Below, piece by piece: positions 12,540-23,138 of a stretch of DNA of 64,000 nt. Within the stretch, counting starts at the first letter, position 1. Every line of letters starts with the position of its first letter. This DNA is from Trileptium ribeirensis (taxonomy: Eukaryota > Nematoda > Enoplea > Enoplida > Thoracostomopsidae), in the NCBI GenBank assembly GCA_030248225.1, contig JASANE010028742.1, positions 1 to 64,000 of the forward strand, given 5' to 3'. The position numbers and the translations under genes are program-made. Under the pieces are notes generated by a model, which was not told where the DNA came from, ran no database searches, and saw only the letters and a list, made by a program, of their open reading frames with translations.

Positions 12540-12985
12540 CCCGATTTTTTGGCACAGCAGAAACAAATTCACGGGACTCTCCAAATCGGGAGGTGGGGGC
12601 CCAGGCATTTTTCGCTTCCCCCTGGTTCAAAACAGATGCCCCTGGTAAAATTTTGGGCTGCCCCCGGTTCGTTGCCGCTAGGCAAATTTTTTTGTTTCCA
12701 ATGGGTCCAAAGTATGTACAATTTGATCAAAACTTGTACTAAAATTGCGTTGTGAAGCCAAAAATTTCTCAAAATTTGCTTTAAAATCACTTTTTCTCCC
12801 CATCAAAAGCGTTTTGGCAGTGTTTCTGACACGATTTTTAAGTGTTTTTATCTTGGCAAAATGCCCCCTGGCAAAATCGGGCGCCCCCGGTTCGAAACCA
12901 GCCCCCCCTGGTTCATGCCCCCTGGCAACATTTACAGCGATTGGCGAGCCCAGATTCATACGTATAATTTTGAGATTTGCGTTGT
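12540..12985 (+). repeat. Dispersed repeat, CCCCCTGGCAAAAT family, copy 2
   Basis: The best preserved plus-strand copy. It runs from a CGGGAGGTGGGGGCCCAGGC block through the AT-rich middle (AAAAGCGTTTTGGCAGTGTT) to AATGCCCCCTGGCAAAATCG and GGCGAGCCCAG. The inverted copy at 63.4-63.8 kb contains the same ends in reverse order. Confidence 0.75.
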
Positions 12986-13091
12986 GTAACATCAAACGTG
13001 ACATGTTAAGTCAAAAACACATAGACCATTAAGCTTTATATTTACGCATTGAATTACAGTTGTAGATAAATTACAAAATGTACATATCCGC

Positions 13092-14275
13092 CAGGGAGTA
13101 ACCGGAATTCCGGTTCCGGTTCCGGCGAAAATCGTGTTCCGGTTGCGGTTCCGGCAAAGGGCAAAAACCATACCGGAACCGGAATTCCGGTTTAAAAATT
13201 TTGTTTGAAATTTTTCACATTTTTGCTTCATCTGTGATCCAAACATATGTAATATATATTATACAATGATCAAACTCCAATACAACCGAGCCAAAGAAAA
13301 GATTAACTAACCAATTTGCCGTGTGAAACGTAAGTAGGGCACATAATTTTAGCAGGAATTTTTCATAATTACCTGCAGGAGTTTGTTAAATCAAAGCCAG
13401 GTCGATGCTTGTAGCAGCTATTTTACACATCCAGAAGTCTGTGGGATACATTTGAATTAAACCGGTCCAACTCGGTAACAGAGTGTGGCTTACGCAGAAG
13501 TACTTAGCCTATGCTTGGCTAACATAAATTGCGTCAAGCACCAGCCGGTGCGCTTTATACTTTGTAAATCAGGTGAAACTGAAGTAACGTTATCTGCAAC
13601 GCAAGCAGAAACTGCTTCCTTGGCAATGAACTGTATTTATTGAAACTGTGCGAGCAGCATCACCTGTGTGTCTCATCTATAGCATTCTGATTAGAAAGTT
13701 ATCATCATTATCATCTAACTGACGGGCACTGTTTGTCCAACGCTAGCCTAAACAGTGTCTCTGAACACTGATCAGAAAATTACCTTCTATCTATTATTTT
13801 ATCTTAGAATCATATAAACCAATAATTTTAAGTTTGCTACAGAAGAACATGCAACAAACGTATGTGTAGTAAAGGGAGGCGACTGGAGACAGATCGAAAG
13901 TGTGTATTCTACGCTCCCAGCTTTGTAAGCACATTCGATTTGACGCAGTATACGCAGTGGTGTATAGTGGAAGGCATTTTTTTGCTCTGAATGTCCAAAA
14001 ACCGACATATTTGATCGATAAATAAACATTATTAGCTTCCTCAGTCTCTTTAAAGTTTCAGAAAGGCAATAATACCATCGCAATACATTAAGTTTAATGT
14101 AACAGTTATTTTTAATGCATTTTAAATCCACTATACCTTCATTTCTTCCATCATCTGTTTTACTATATATAAATTTCGAAGACCAGGTTCCGGTTCCGGT
14201 TCCGGATCCGGTTTAAATGGACGGTTCCGGTTACTGGTTCCGGTTCCGGTAAATTTCGGTTCCGGTTATTCCCTG
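13092..14275. mobile_element. Non-autonomous hAT-type element A, 1184 bp, 8-bp target duplication
   Basis: The element begins CAGGGAGTAACCGGAA and ends with the inverted partner TTCCGGTTATTCCCTG, a terminal inverted repeat starting CAGGGA. It is flanked by an exact 8-bp direct repeat ATATCCGC (13084-13091 and 14276-14283), the target-duplication length of the hAT superfamily. Both ends carry subterminal GGTTCC-type repeats. The interior has only short broken ORFs and no transposase I recognise, so it must have been moved in trans. It lies in an epsin intron. Confidence 0.88.
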
Positions 14276-14794
14276 ATATCCGCATATTTTGACATTTGCA
14301 GTAAAAGATTTCAAAGATTTAATTTTGCAGCAAATATTGGAACGTGTACAAAAGTTTTAGAAAATATCAAGGACATATTGGGTATCAGACCGCGTAAATA
14401 TGTCGAAGAACACACTTGGAAAATTATAAAATTATTACTGATGTGGCATATCCAAAACATGTTCAATCTCGAACAGTAATTTTTCAAATTGGGGTATCAC
14501 AAAGAACTATAACTTCAACAGAAATGGTATGCGAAATCAAATCAGGGTTTCCCGATTGCGCCTTTTTGTCAATCAATGTTCATTACCAGATTTTTTACTG
14601 GCCGTTTTCAGTGAAATTCAAATCAAACTAACACATGCTAGTATAGACGCTATTTGCAGGAAGCTAAATATTACTGGCGATTATGTTCTGATACTCTTCC
14701 TTCTCCTGCTCCTCCGATGTCAAATGTTCAGTGATATAAGAAAAATAGTTGAGCATTTTGTCTTTTACTCAGGATTACTTTGAATTGTTAGATT

Positions 14795-16030
14795 CGGGCT
14801 CCGAGGTTCCCGAAAGGAGCTATGGTGGATCAGGGTAACCTCAGATAGGCGCCACTCCGAATATGAGCCTCAATGGTCCAAAACTCCAGAAACGATTTTA
14901 GCCTCACAAATTGGAAAAAATCAATCGCTTAACGGTAATTGGAAAAGGAATCCCTTGAAAACTATATTTAGCTTTAAAATATATTTGTTCAATATTTATT
15001 ACATGTTTGTTATAAACTGAAAACTGTTTTTTCAATCATAACAATGCTCATCGTTATTGCACTCACTAACATATCGAAATCAAGTAAGGCGTTGAGCCCC
15101 TTGACTTACTGGTTAATGTTTTCGCTCACTATATATATATGAAAAAGCTGTTTTTACTCGCTAAAATATTAAAGACAAGATGACCAAACAAACGCTTGTA
15201 CAAATGAACTGAATTTTAATTCAAGTGTTTATTGCACCCCGTAGTGCGTGCTATTTTGCTAAATACAATTACAAAATCAAAAGTATCTGCGAATTGTAAA
15301 TGGAATTCTATTTATAAATCCCGTCAAATCAAAGGAAAAGGAGTTCGCCAACCCCAAATCCTACACTGGAAAGCTAGAGCCAAATATAAAACAATATTAT
15401 GACCCGATTGGATTTGTTTATTTTCGTCCGAGCTTCCATTAAGAAGTTATATATGGGGTTCAGGGTACCGTCGGGCGCGCACCAGTCCCTATATGAGCCT
15501 TTGGGGTTCAAAAATCTAAAAAATGATATTAGTGTCATATAGGGTAACTTAACTCGCTGAGTGTATTGTAGTCTGAGATAAGGAGCCATGAGGGGCCAGG
15601 CTAACCTCATAAAAGGGCACCACTCCCTATATGAGCACCAGAGGTTGAAAAAAATCGCAGAAAATGAAATTAGTCACAAATAAGGTAACTTGACCCACTC
15701 CTATGTGGACCTAAAAAACTAATTTCGTCTTATATAACATAATTTGACCCATTGAGCAGATTGGAGCAGTTAATTTTCGTGTCGGACGTCCCGGTAAGGT
15801 ACTATAAGGGGTCATGCTATACTCGGAAGGGTATCACTTCTATATACGCCTCAGGGGTCCAGAAATCGAAAAAAGAAGTTGGCCTCATATAAAGTAATTT
15901 GATCCGCTAAGCCGATTGGCTTAAATAATTAATGTGTCCGTGGTTCAAGTAAGAAACTATGGGGGTCAGAGTACCCTCGGAATGCACCACTCCTAGTTAG
16001 TCTCAGGTAGGGTAAATACCCACTTAGCGT
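14795..16030. repeat. Degenerate tandem array, about five units of ~150-200 bp
   Basis: Successive units carry the same order of phrases: a GGGTC or GGGTT start, a TACCCTC-like segment, a G-CACCACTCC-like segment, TATATGAGCC, a TCCAAAAATC-like stretch and a GGTAACTTGACCC-like end. Units start near 14,800, 15,420, 15,575, 15,780 and 15,940. The phrases align but with many indels, so the array is old. No gene is seen in it. Confidence 0.7.
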
Positions 16031-16416
16031 GTAGCTACGGGGTCCCGGCTAACTGATTTTAAAGGAATATTATATTATAGATATTGATATAAACGCAAAT
16101 CCTTCGACACAGATATGATATTAAGCGAAAAAACTAGTTACCGATGTTTCATTAACTCGTGAACAATTTCCTACTCCCTATTAGCATGTAAGATTGCTCG
16201 TACCCGTTGATTTTAGTATATTCTTTAGTTTATATTCCAATATTAGTGGTCGAACTACTAGTATTTTTGCAAAAAATTCTTTCAAAACATCGGTGACATC
16301 AACTTTTATACAAGCCAATACAACGCAGAAGTTTACTGGTTCAGTTAGAAAATGTTAGAAAGACAAGCAACTAAGATGAACAAAGTCTGGTATTTGCACA
16401 TTATATATATATATGC

Positions 16417-17588
16417 CAGGGAGTAACCGTAATTCAAGTTCCAGCGAAAATTTTGTCCCGGTTGCGGTTCCGGCAAAAGCAAAAACCATACCGGAACCGA
16501 ATTTCCGGTTTGAAAATTTTGTTTAAAACTGTCCACATTTTGCTGCATCCGTGGTCCAATCATACGTTAAATATATATATACATCATTATCAATTTCCAA
16601 CACAAACAAACAAAAGAGAAGACTAAGTCAGCAAATTATCGTGCTAAACGTAATTAGGACACATTTCCATTAAGAATTTTTCATCTTCACACGGCATTAC
16701 TTCGATACCATACCAAAGGTATATACGTCGATGCTTCTAGAGGCTTACCCTTTCAGAAATCTGCGGCAATTTTGCACATTCAAAAGTCTGCGGGGTATGT
16801 TCGAAATAAACCGCTCAAACTCGGTAACACAGTATGATTACGTAGAAGTAATTAGCAGCATAAGCTTAGCGAACATAAACTGCATGAAACACCATCAAGT
16901 GCGCCTGTAAACTTTGTAATCAGTCTACATTTGAATTTTGTAACATATCTGCAAAGCAGCCAGAAACTACGTTCTTAGGAACGAACTGTATGTAATGGAA
17001 CGGTGCAAGCAGTATCACAGTTTCGTCTCATTTATAGCATTATGATCAGAAAATTACCATCATCACTTAACTGATGGGCACTGGTTACCTAAGGCCAGCC
17101 TGAACAGTGTCTCTGTTCAAGGATCAGAAAAATATAGTATACCTTTTATTTTCTTTTAGAACTATATAAACCAAAAATTTTAAGTTTCCTACGAAATAAC
17201 ATGTAACAAACGTATATATATCTAGTAAATGGAGGCGATTAAAGACAGAGCAAAATTGTGTAGTCTAAGCGCTTAAGTGTTTCAAAGACATTCAGTTTGA
17301 CGCAGTTTACGCTAGTCTGTACAGCGGAACGCAGCTTTCCGCTGAGACTCCAAAAAATCGACATCTTGATTGATAAATAAATATTTTAGCGTCCTCAGTG
17401 TCTTCAAAGTCCTGTTGAGGCAATAATGTCTTCACAATGCTTTAAGCTTAACGTAAAATTTATTGTTAATACATTTTAAACCCACAGTGCCATCATTTCA
17501 TCCTTCATCTGTTTTACTATATATAAGTCTAGACGACCAGGTTATGGTTCGGAATCTACCTTAAATATACGATTCCGGTTATTCCAAG
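16417..17588. mobile_element. Non-autonomous hAT-type element B, relative of element A
   Basis: Colinear with element A over its whole length. It opens with CAGGGAGTAACCG and the shared GTTGCGGTTCCGGCAAA segment, and closes in GATTCCGGTTATTCC. The interior shares the TTTTGTTT, ACAACGTATGT-like and GATTGATAAATAAA segments. The 3' terminus is damaged (CAAG instead of CCTG) and the flanks no longer give a clear 8-bp repeat. It is in the same orientation as A, about 2.1 kb away in the same intron. Confidence 0.8.
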
Positions 17589-17652
17589 ATATGTATATAC
17601 ATCTTTGGTGTTTGAGTACATTTTACCACAAAATTCTGAGCCTTAAACTTGC

Positions 17653-17873
17653 CTGATTCACATCGACCGAAGCAGCCGAAGTAGACCCTACACCGCCAAC
17701 AGCACCCCCGTGTTTGCTTTCTGCAACAGCCATTTGTAGCCTAGCTTCATCACCTTTTTTGAGTTCCGCTTCTTTTTCCGCTTCTTCTCGACTCATAGCT
17801 AACGCAATTTGGAGATGAAGCTCTTCTTCGTTGGCCGATCGCGGACGAGCCTCGTCCAGTTCTGAGTCGGACC
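17653..17873 (-). CDS. Epsin, exon with ubiquitin-interacting motifs
   Basis: A 221-bp exon read on the minus strand, with acceptor TATATTGTTAG before 17873 and a GC donor (CAG/GCAAGT) after 17653. It encodes two UIM-like helices: EEELHLQIALAMSREEAE, with the acidic patch and the Ala..Ser core typical of UIMs, and GDEARLQMAVAESKH. Epsins use these to bind ubiquitinated endocytic cargo such as Notch ligands. The two helices separated by a Lys-rich ELKKGD linker match the epsin arrangement rather than other UIM proteins, and the DPW exons that follow in phase confirm it. The upstream exon must supply one base of a Gly codon. The ENTH-coding exons expected upstream are not seen anywhere to the right in this window. 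Confidence 0.88.
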
Positions 17874-18013
17874 CTAACAATATATATCGGAAAATAGCGG
17901 CTATTTTGAGTAAACGAATATATTCAACGTGTATATTATGTATGTAACTGCGAAATATAACAGTACTTTAAAGTGTATCTATGATGGGAAAAGTTTTTTA
18001 GGTACGCTTTCGC

Positions 18014-18480
18014 TGTCGTGTTTAGCACGAGGGACCTGATTTATTGGCGTTGTTCTTTTGGTCATTTGCATAAATTGACAGTTTGTCTGGTCCGAATAAC
18101 ATTAGCTATACAGCATTGAATAGAATCAAACATATATATGAGGATGATTATAATGGATGGAATTGATAATGAAGACATAGTGAAAAAGCATTCAAACAAT
18201 TACTTTGTCGTTGTTGTTTTCACACAGTTACCTTGATTGTTGTTATAATCGGGTTATCAATCAACGATACGAAATTTGGTGCCGCAACAAGCGATCGAAC
18301 ACTGCCTGTTGTTTCAACTACACTTGTCCGCATATTTCGGTCAAGTACTCAGTCAACCTCGACACTACTGGACTTCAATTTGGTAACCGCGTTGTTTGGT
18401 CATCATCGTGTGTATTAGCAGTTGCTCGTCGTGGGATTGTTGTATGATTAATTTGTTAACCGCTTAGTTCGGTTAACATT
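18014..18480 (+). repeat. 5' LTR of the left BEL element
   Basis: The LTR start is fixed by comparison with 23139. Its first ~270 bp are shared with the partial 3' LTR. The 3' border is uncertain and probably lies near 18,480, after GGTTAACA. From 18228 inward it is also part of the giant palindrome. Confidence 0.65.
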
Positions 18481-18573
18481 CTCCAATTGGCGTGCTAGAC
18501 TTTTTGTGGTTTCAACGGATTAACCAAGTGAGAATATTATCAATTAATAGTTTTCTCTAAAGTAAATTTAAAA

Positions 18574-21500
18574 ATGACAAAATCATTGAAAGTATTAACT
18601 CAACAACGAAACGGATATAGAATTAACGTAAAAAAACAATTAACCGTTTTTGATGAATTACGTTCAGATGAAACTGTGAAAGACTTTTTAGTAAAAATAC
18701 AAGTATTTTCTGAGACAATGCAATATTATCATGAAAAAATAGAGGAGTTAGATTCTGAGATTTTGGTGCAGGTAGAAGATGAGGCTGCAATGACTAAAGA
18801 GGTAACTACTTCTAGTGAGTGGCGAGAACTTATGATTGATTCAATAAAGGTTGCATCAGTTATAATTGCAAACTCCAAAATTCAACCATCTTCACTTTCT
18901 CACCAGGAACATCATGTTGATGACACTTTTTCTCAGCGCGCGAAACTAACAGTGAAGCATCCGCGTATATCAATTCAGACTTATGATGGCGATCCTTTGC
19001 TGTGGCAGCAGTTTTGGGATAGTTATGAGTCGAGTATACATAGCAACCCAGACTTGGCAGAGGTTGACAAACATAAGTATTTACGTAGTTATCTTCGCGG
19101 CAATGCACTTAATGTGGTGGAAGGCTACAGATTGACAGCGTCCAATTACAACACTGTGGTAGAAGCTCTATACGAACGCTTTGGTAATACCGAAATCGCT
19201 ATTTTTGCGCACTTCGAGCAGCTGTTAGCAATGACTTCAGCTGATGACGCAACGAAGTTACAACGCATTTATGACGAATGCGAAAAGCATATCCGAAGCT
19301 TAGTGGCGCTTGGTCTCGACGAGGATGTTTTCGGTCAAGTATTCACTCCAATCATTCTATCTAAACTGCCACGTGCTGTCAGAATTCAACTCCACCGCAA
19401 AAATGGGTCAACTCCATGGAAGCTGGCCACTCTGCGGTCGCTTTTAAATGAAGAAATTATAGCTCGTGAAATGAGTGATTCATACTCTTCAAAGGCAAAC
19501 TTAGTCAAATTAAGTGATGGTCCGCGACAGCAAAGTACTGTTACACCAAAGAAGCACGGTCGTGCTTTTCTATCCACGCAAACAACATTGTCGAATCCAA
19601 CGAAATCATCAGTGACTTGCTGTTTTTGTAAAGGCGCACACTATGCCGATAAGTGTAACAAATGCTCCACCATTGCGCAGCGCAAAGCTGCTCTTCAAGG
19701 GCGGTGTTTTAAGTGCCTTAGCGAAGGACATGACGCACGCAGTTGCTCTCGCCGCCGTCAGTGCTTTTATTGCCGCAGCGACAATCATCATAGTAGTCTA
19801 TGCAGTTCGCAATTTGGTGGCAATGTGACTCCAAAGACGCACAAAGGTCCATATAATTCACAATATAATGATGCTACTTCCTCGGCTTCGGCGAATTCTG
19901 CTCTATCTAATGACGCTAGTCTTCTGGCAAGTGGGTTACAGGTACAAATGCAACTTGCCATAGTTGTAGTGTCAGGTCCTAAAAGTACCGTTACTGCCCG
20001 AGTCTTCTTTGATACTGGGAGCACGCGCAGCTACATAACGACAGCTTTCCGTCACGCATTGGGTATTCCTACGGTAGGAGAAGAAATTGTATCCGTAGCC
20101 AAATTTTCTAACAGCAACCGATCTACTGAACGATTTAAATTAGCTGAGGTATGCATTCCAACGGTTGATGGTAGTTCCATTTCCATGACCACTCTGGTTA
20201 CGGATGTTATCACATGCCCGATCCAAAAATATCCGGTTACTGTAGAATCCAACGCAATTCTTTCTCAGATTCGCCTGGCTGATCCACCCTCTCCAACTCC
20301 GGAAAAAGTCACCGTTGATATATTAGTCGGGCTTGATTACTACTATGAGTTTGTCGGCAATGAGAGAATCAAGCTGAATGACGGAAGTTTTCTTATCGAA
20401 TCAAGACTGGGTTATATCGTTGCTGGTAAAGTTCCTAGTACCGATGTCGTACAAGCCTCAGCTGTGTCTCTCGTTTGTTTGGAGATCCCGTCACGCAACA
20501 TCAACATCGAGCGGTTCTGGAATCTAGATGAAGTTGGCGTCAAAGACGATCTATATCAAGAAGATGACGATAAGGCGACTGCTAGATTTAATCAAACCGT
20601 CAAGCTGGTTAATGGTAGATACCAAGTGACGTTTCCTTGGAAATGCCGCGATGACACAGATCCTGACTTGCCAACAAATGAAGCGCTTGCCTTAGGTCGT
20701 CTGAACTCGCTCATCAAGCGAATAAACAACAAGCCTAACGTTATTGCTGAGTACGATAAAATCATCAAAGAACAGCTGAATTTGGGTATCATAGAAGTGG
20801 TTGACCCGTCTACGCAGCCTGACTCAACCAGAGTACATTACATCCTTCATCATTGCGTTATACGAGAGAATAAAGCTACTACCAAGGTGCGAATTGTATA
20901 TGACGCCTCCGCTAAAGCTGGTCAACACCGTCAAAGTTTGAACGATTGTTTGCTACGTGGCCCCGTCATCCTCCAAGACTTATGCGGCATACTTCTACGT
21001 TTTCGTCTATCCAAGGTAGCTATGGTTGCCGATGTTGAGAAGGCATTCCATCAAGTCGGTCTTCAGCGTCAAGAACGTGATGTAACGCGGTTCTTTTGGC
21101 TGAAAAATCCTAGTGAACCTGTGTCTGCGCACAATCTTTTGGTTTTAAGATTTACCAGAGTACCGTTTGGACTAGTTTCTAGTCCTTTCTTATTAGGTGC
21201 CGTGATCAAGCACCACTTACAACAGCAAAGTAGCCAAATTGCTGGTGATATTTCTGGCAATATCTATGTTGATAATGTCGTGGCAGGACGACAAAGCGAT
21301 GAAGAAGCTATCATGTTCTATCGTGAAGCAAAGAAGCTGTTTGATGACATCTCTATGAATATTCGTGAATGGTATTCCAATTCGGTGGCATTGCGTCAGC
21401 TTAGTCAGCTTAATTCCACCGATCAAGGACAAGATAAAGTTCCGACCGTTCTTGGACTTAAATGGGATACTACCAACGATACTATTTCATGTAAAGGTAT

Positions 21501-22620
21501 TGACACACAAGATGTTGTTAAAACAAAACATCATTTACTCCATTGCGTTTCATCAGTGTATGACCCATGTGGCCTGCTGTCTCCTGTTATTAGTGCTGGG
21601 AAAATGGTCATCCAAGAAGCTTGGAAACGTAAGCTTGCTTGGGACGCTACGCTTCCAACTGAAATCCAGAAGAGCTTTGACAGCATAAAACAGAGTCTAG
21701 TTGACATTAATAACGTGAAAATCCCGCGAATGGCTACATTTGTCTGCAACGAATTGTACGCAACTCACGAAATTCATTGTTTTTGTGACGCGTCATTTAA
21801 GGCGTACGCGGCAGCAATCTATCTTCGATCAATCGGTGTTAACGGGCTTCCAACAGTGAATCTTGTGTTTTCTAAAGCTCGCTTGGCTCCGATCAAAACC
21901 GTGTCTATTCCTCGCCTTGAACTTATGGCTGTTGTAATTGGATGTCGACTAGTCAAGTTCGTCTGTAGTGAGTTACGCATTCAAGTTGTACGCCGTATCG
22001 TGTGGACCGATTCTAAATGCGTACTACATTGGATAAATTCCACGAAAGTGTTGCCCGTTTTTGTCCGAAACCGAGTCAAAGAAATTCTCTCACATTCTGA
22101 TTTGGTTTGCCGTTATGTGCCAACTGCATGTAATCCGGCCGATCTGCCATCGCGAGGTTCGAGCACTAGTGACTTGCCCGAAAGTGAAATGTGGTGGCAT
22201 GGTCCTCAATATCTGAAAGTCTCAGAAAATTTGTGGCCAGAAAACGACATATCCAGCTATATAGATAGCGTTAATGAAGCATTCATTCCAAAAGCGGCCG
22301 ATGTTGTAACTTCTGGTATAGCTTGTGCAGTGGGCATAAGCTCGGGTATTGGCAACATCATTGATATCAAGCGGTTTTCAAGTTTGCTCCGATTGTTACG
22401 AGTCACCGTGTTGGCCTTAAAGTTTGTCCAACGCTGTCGCCGACAATCTTGTATTAACGGAGTCGACATGCTAGAAAATGTCACAGCAGGTGATATTACA
22501 GTTGCAGAGAGAACTTGGGTAACTTATATTCAATCGGTTGCCTTTCCAAACTGCTTAGAAACCTCTAATATGTGTCTAAGCAAATATGTGTCTAAAAAAG
22601 TCTGTATTAGAAACCTCTAA
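18574..22620 (+). CDS. BEL/Pao Gag-Pol polyprotein lacking integrase (1348 aa)
   Basis: Intact single ORF. A gag-like DUF1759-type region contains YDGDPLLWQQFWDSYESS. Three CCHC-type knuckles lie at about residues 349-411 (for example C378FKC). The aspartic protease has D480TGS. The reverse transcriptase follows (KVRIVYDASAK, ADVEKAFHQV), with catalytic box Y898VDN instead of YVDD. The RNase H region has HCFCDASFKAYAAAIYL and WTDSKCVLHWINS, followed by NPADLPSRG. The frame stops soon after the RNase H-like region, where BEL elements normally continue into a zinc-binding and DDE integrase domain, so about 400 residues are missing. It could still make Gag, protease and RT/RNase H but would need integrase in trans. 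The ATG at 18574 was chosen because it opens the frame shortly after the LTR/leader. Confidence 0.93.
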   Translation: MTKSLKVLTQQRNGYRINVKKQLTVFDELRSDETVKDFLVKIQVFSETMQYYHEKIEELDSEILVQVEDEAAMTKEVTTSSEWRELMIDSIKVASVIIANSKIQPSSLSHQEHHVDDTFSQRAKLTVKHPRISIQTYDGDPLLWQQFWDSYESSIHSNPDLAEVDKHKYLRSYLRGNALNVVEGYRLTASNYNTVVEALYERFGNTEIAIFAHFEQLLAMTSADDATKLQRIYDECEKHIRSLVALGLDEDVFGQVFTPIILSKLPRAVRIQLHRKNGSTPWKLATLRSLLNEEIIAREMSDSYSSKANLVKLSDGPRQQSTVTPKKHGRAFLSTQTTLSNPTKSSVTCCFCKGAHYADKCNKCSTIAQRKAALQGRCFKCLSEGHDARSCSRRRQCFYCRSDNHHSSLCSSQFGGNVTPKTHKGPYNSQYNDATSSASANSALSNDASLLASGLQVQMQLAIVVVSGPKSTVTARVFFDTGSTRSYITTAFRHALGIPTVGEEIVSVAKFSNSNRSTERFKLAEVCIPTVDGSSISMTTLVTDVITCPIQKYPVTVESNAILSQIRLADPPSPTPEKVTVDILVGLDYYYEFVGNERIKLNDGSFLIESRLGYIVAGKVPSTDVVQASAVSLVCLEIPSRNINIERFWNLDEVGVKDDLYQEDDDKATARFNQTVKLVNGRYQVTFPWKCRDDTDPDLPTNEALALGRLNSLIKRINNKPNVIAEYDKIIKEQLNLGIIEVVDPSTQPDSTRVHYILHHCVIRENKATTKVRIVYDASAKAGQHRQSLNDCLLRGPVILQDLCGILLRFRLSKVAMVADVEKAFHQVGLQRQERDVTRFFWLKNPSEPVSAHNLLVLRFTRVPFGLVSSPFLLGAVIKHHLQQQSSQIAGDISGNIYVDNVVAGRQSDEEAIMFYREAKKLFDDISMNIREWYSNSVALRQLSQLNSTDQGQDKVPTVLGLKWDTTNDTISCKGIDTQDVVKTKHHLLHCVSSVYDPCGLLSPVISAGKMVIQEAWKRKLAWDATLPTEIQKSFDSIKQSLVDINNVKIPRMATFVCNELYATHEIHCFCDASFKAYAAAIYLRSIGVNGLPTVNLVFSKARLAPIKTVSIPRLELMAVVIGCRLVKFVCSELRIQVVRRIVWTDSKCVLHWINSTKVLPVFVRNRVKEILSHSDLVCRYVPTACNPADLPSRGSSTSDLPESEMWWHGPQYLKVSENLWPENDISSYIDSVNEAFIPKAADVVTSGIACAVGISSGIGNIIDIKRFSSLLRLLRVTVLALKFVQRCRRQSCINGVDMLENVTAGDITVAERTWVTYIQSVAFPNCLETSNMCLSKYVSKKVCIRNL

Positions 22621-22622
22621 TA
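22555..22622. repeat. Short repeats at the integrase deletion junction
   Basis: TTAGAAACCTCTAATA occurs at 22555-22570 and 22607-22622. Between them AATATGTGTCTAA is repeated with a 16-bp period. This lies where BEL homology stops. The same structure is present in the right-arm element. Confidence 0.8.
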
Positions 22623-23138
22623 ATAACCTCCCATGTGTCGCACACCGGATTTCGGCTGTTTTCGAAAGCAGGTTGCGAATATATTCCACGAGACTGGAGC
22701 TAGTATAAGTACAAATCTGTCAACAAAGCGGAGGTTTGCAACTGGTACTTCAGCGTTTGAAGCAGTCTCGAAGACTTCGTTGCCATGAGGTGCGATCCAA
22801 TCAATTTGGTGCAATTCACCATCAAAATGTCGCAATGAAGCGTTGCAGTACGGCGGTTTGGTCATCGTGGTGTTATTCAAGCAATGGTATAATCTGTAGG
22901 CGACCGCGGCCAGTTTGATCGCTAGGTCTTACTGATACATTATCGCATCACAAAAGGAAAATGTTCGTTACCAAGACATTTCCGCATTTTGTAATGGTCC
23001 CACCCAATGGGCAGGCCATTTCGATCCGGTTCAGACCGGTGGAAGTCGAGCGTTTGAATTAATGTAGAGTAAATGACGTGCGGCAAGTTCGCATGTCATA
23101 GTAATATGGGCCTCGGGATTTCAATTTCCGGCTGGGAG

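Larger units (their letters stand above)
11857..17652 (-). other. Epsin GC-AG intron (about 5.8 kb)
   Basis: The donor at the upstream end reads CAG/GCAAGT and the acceptor is TTGTTTTAG. Only the GC donor keeps the exon phases compatible: the nearby GT would throw the next exon out of frame. The intron contains a dispersed repeat, two hAT-type non-autonomous elements and a tandem array. In 11,880-12,540 there is only C/G-spotted sequence that partly resembles the dispersed family. Confidence 0.65.

Noticed and set aside
19386..20252. Antisense ORFs across BEL (also their mirror copies at 54,963-55,829)
   Set aside because: Shadow frames of the long Gag-Pol ORF, identical in both copies only because BEL is.
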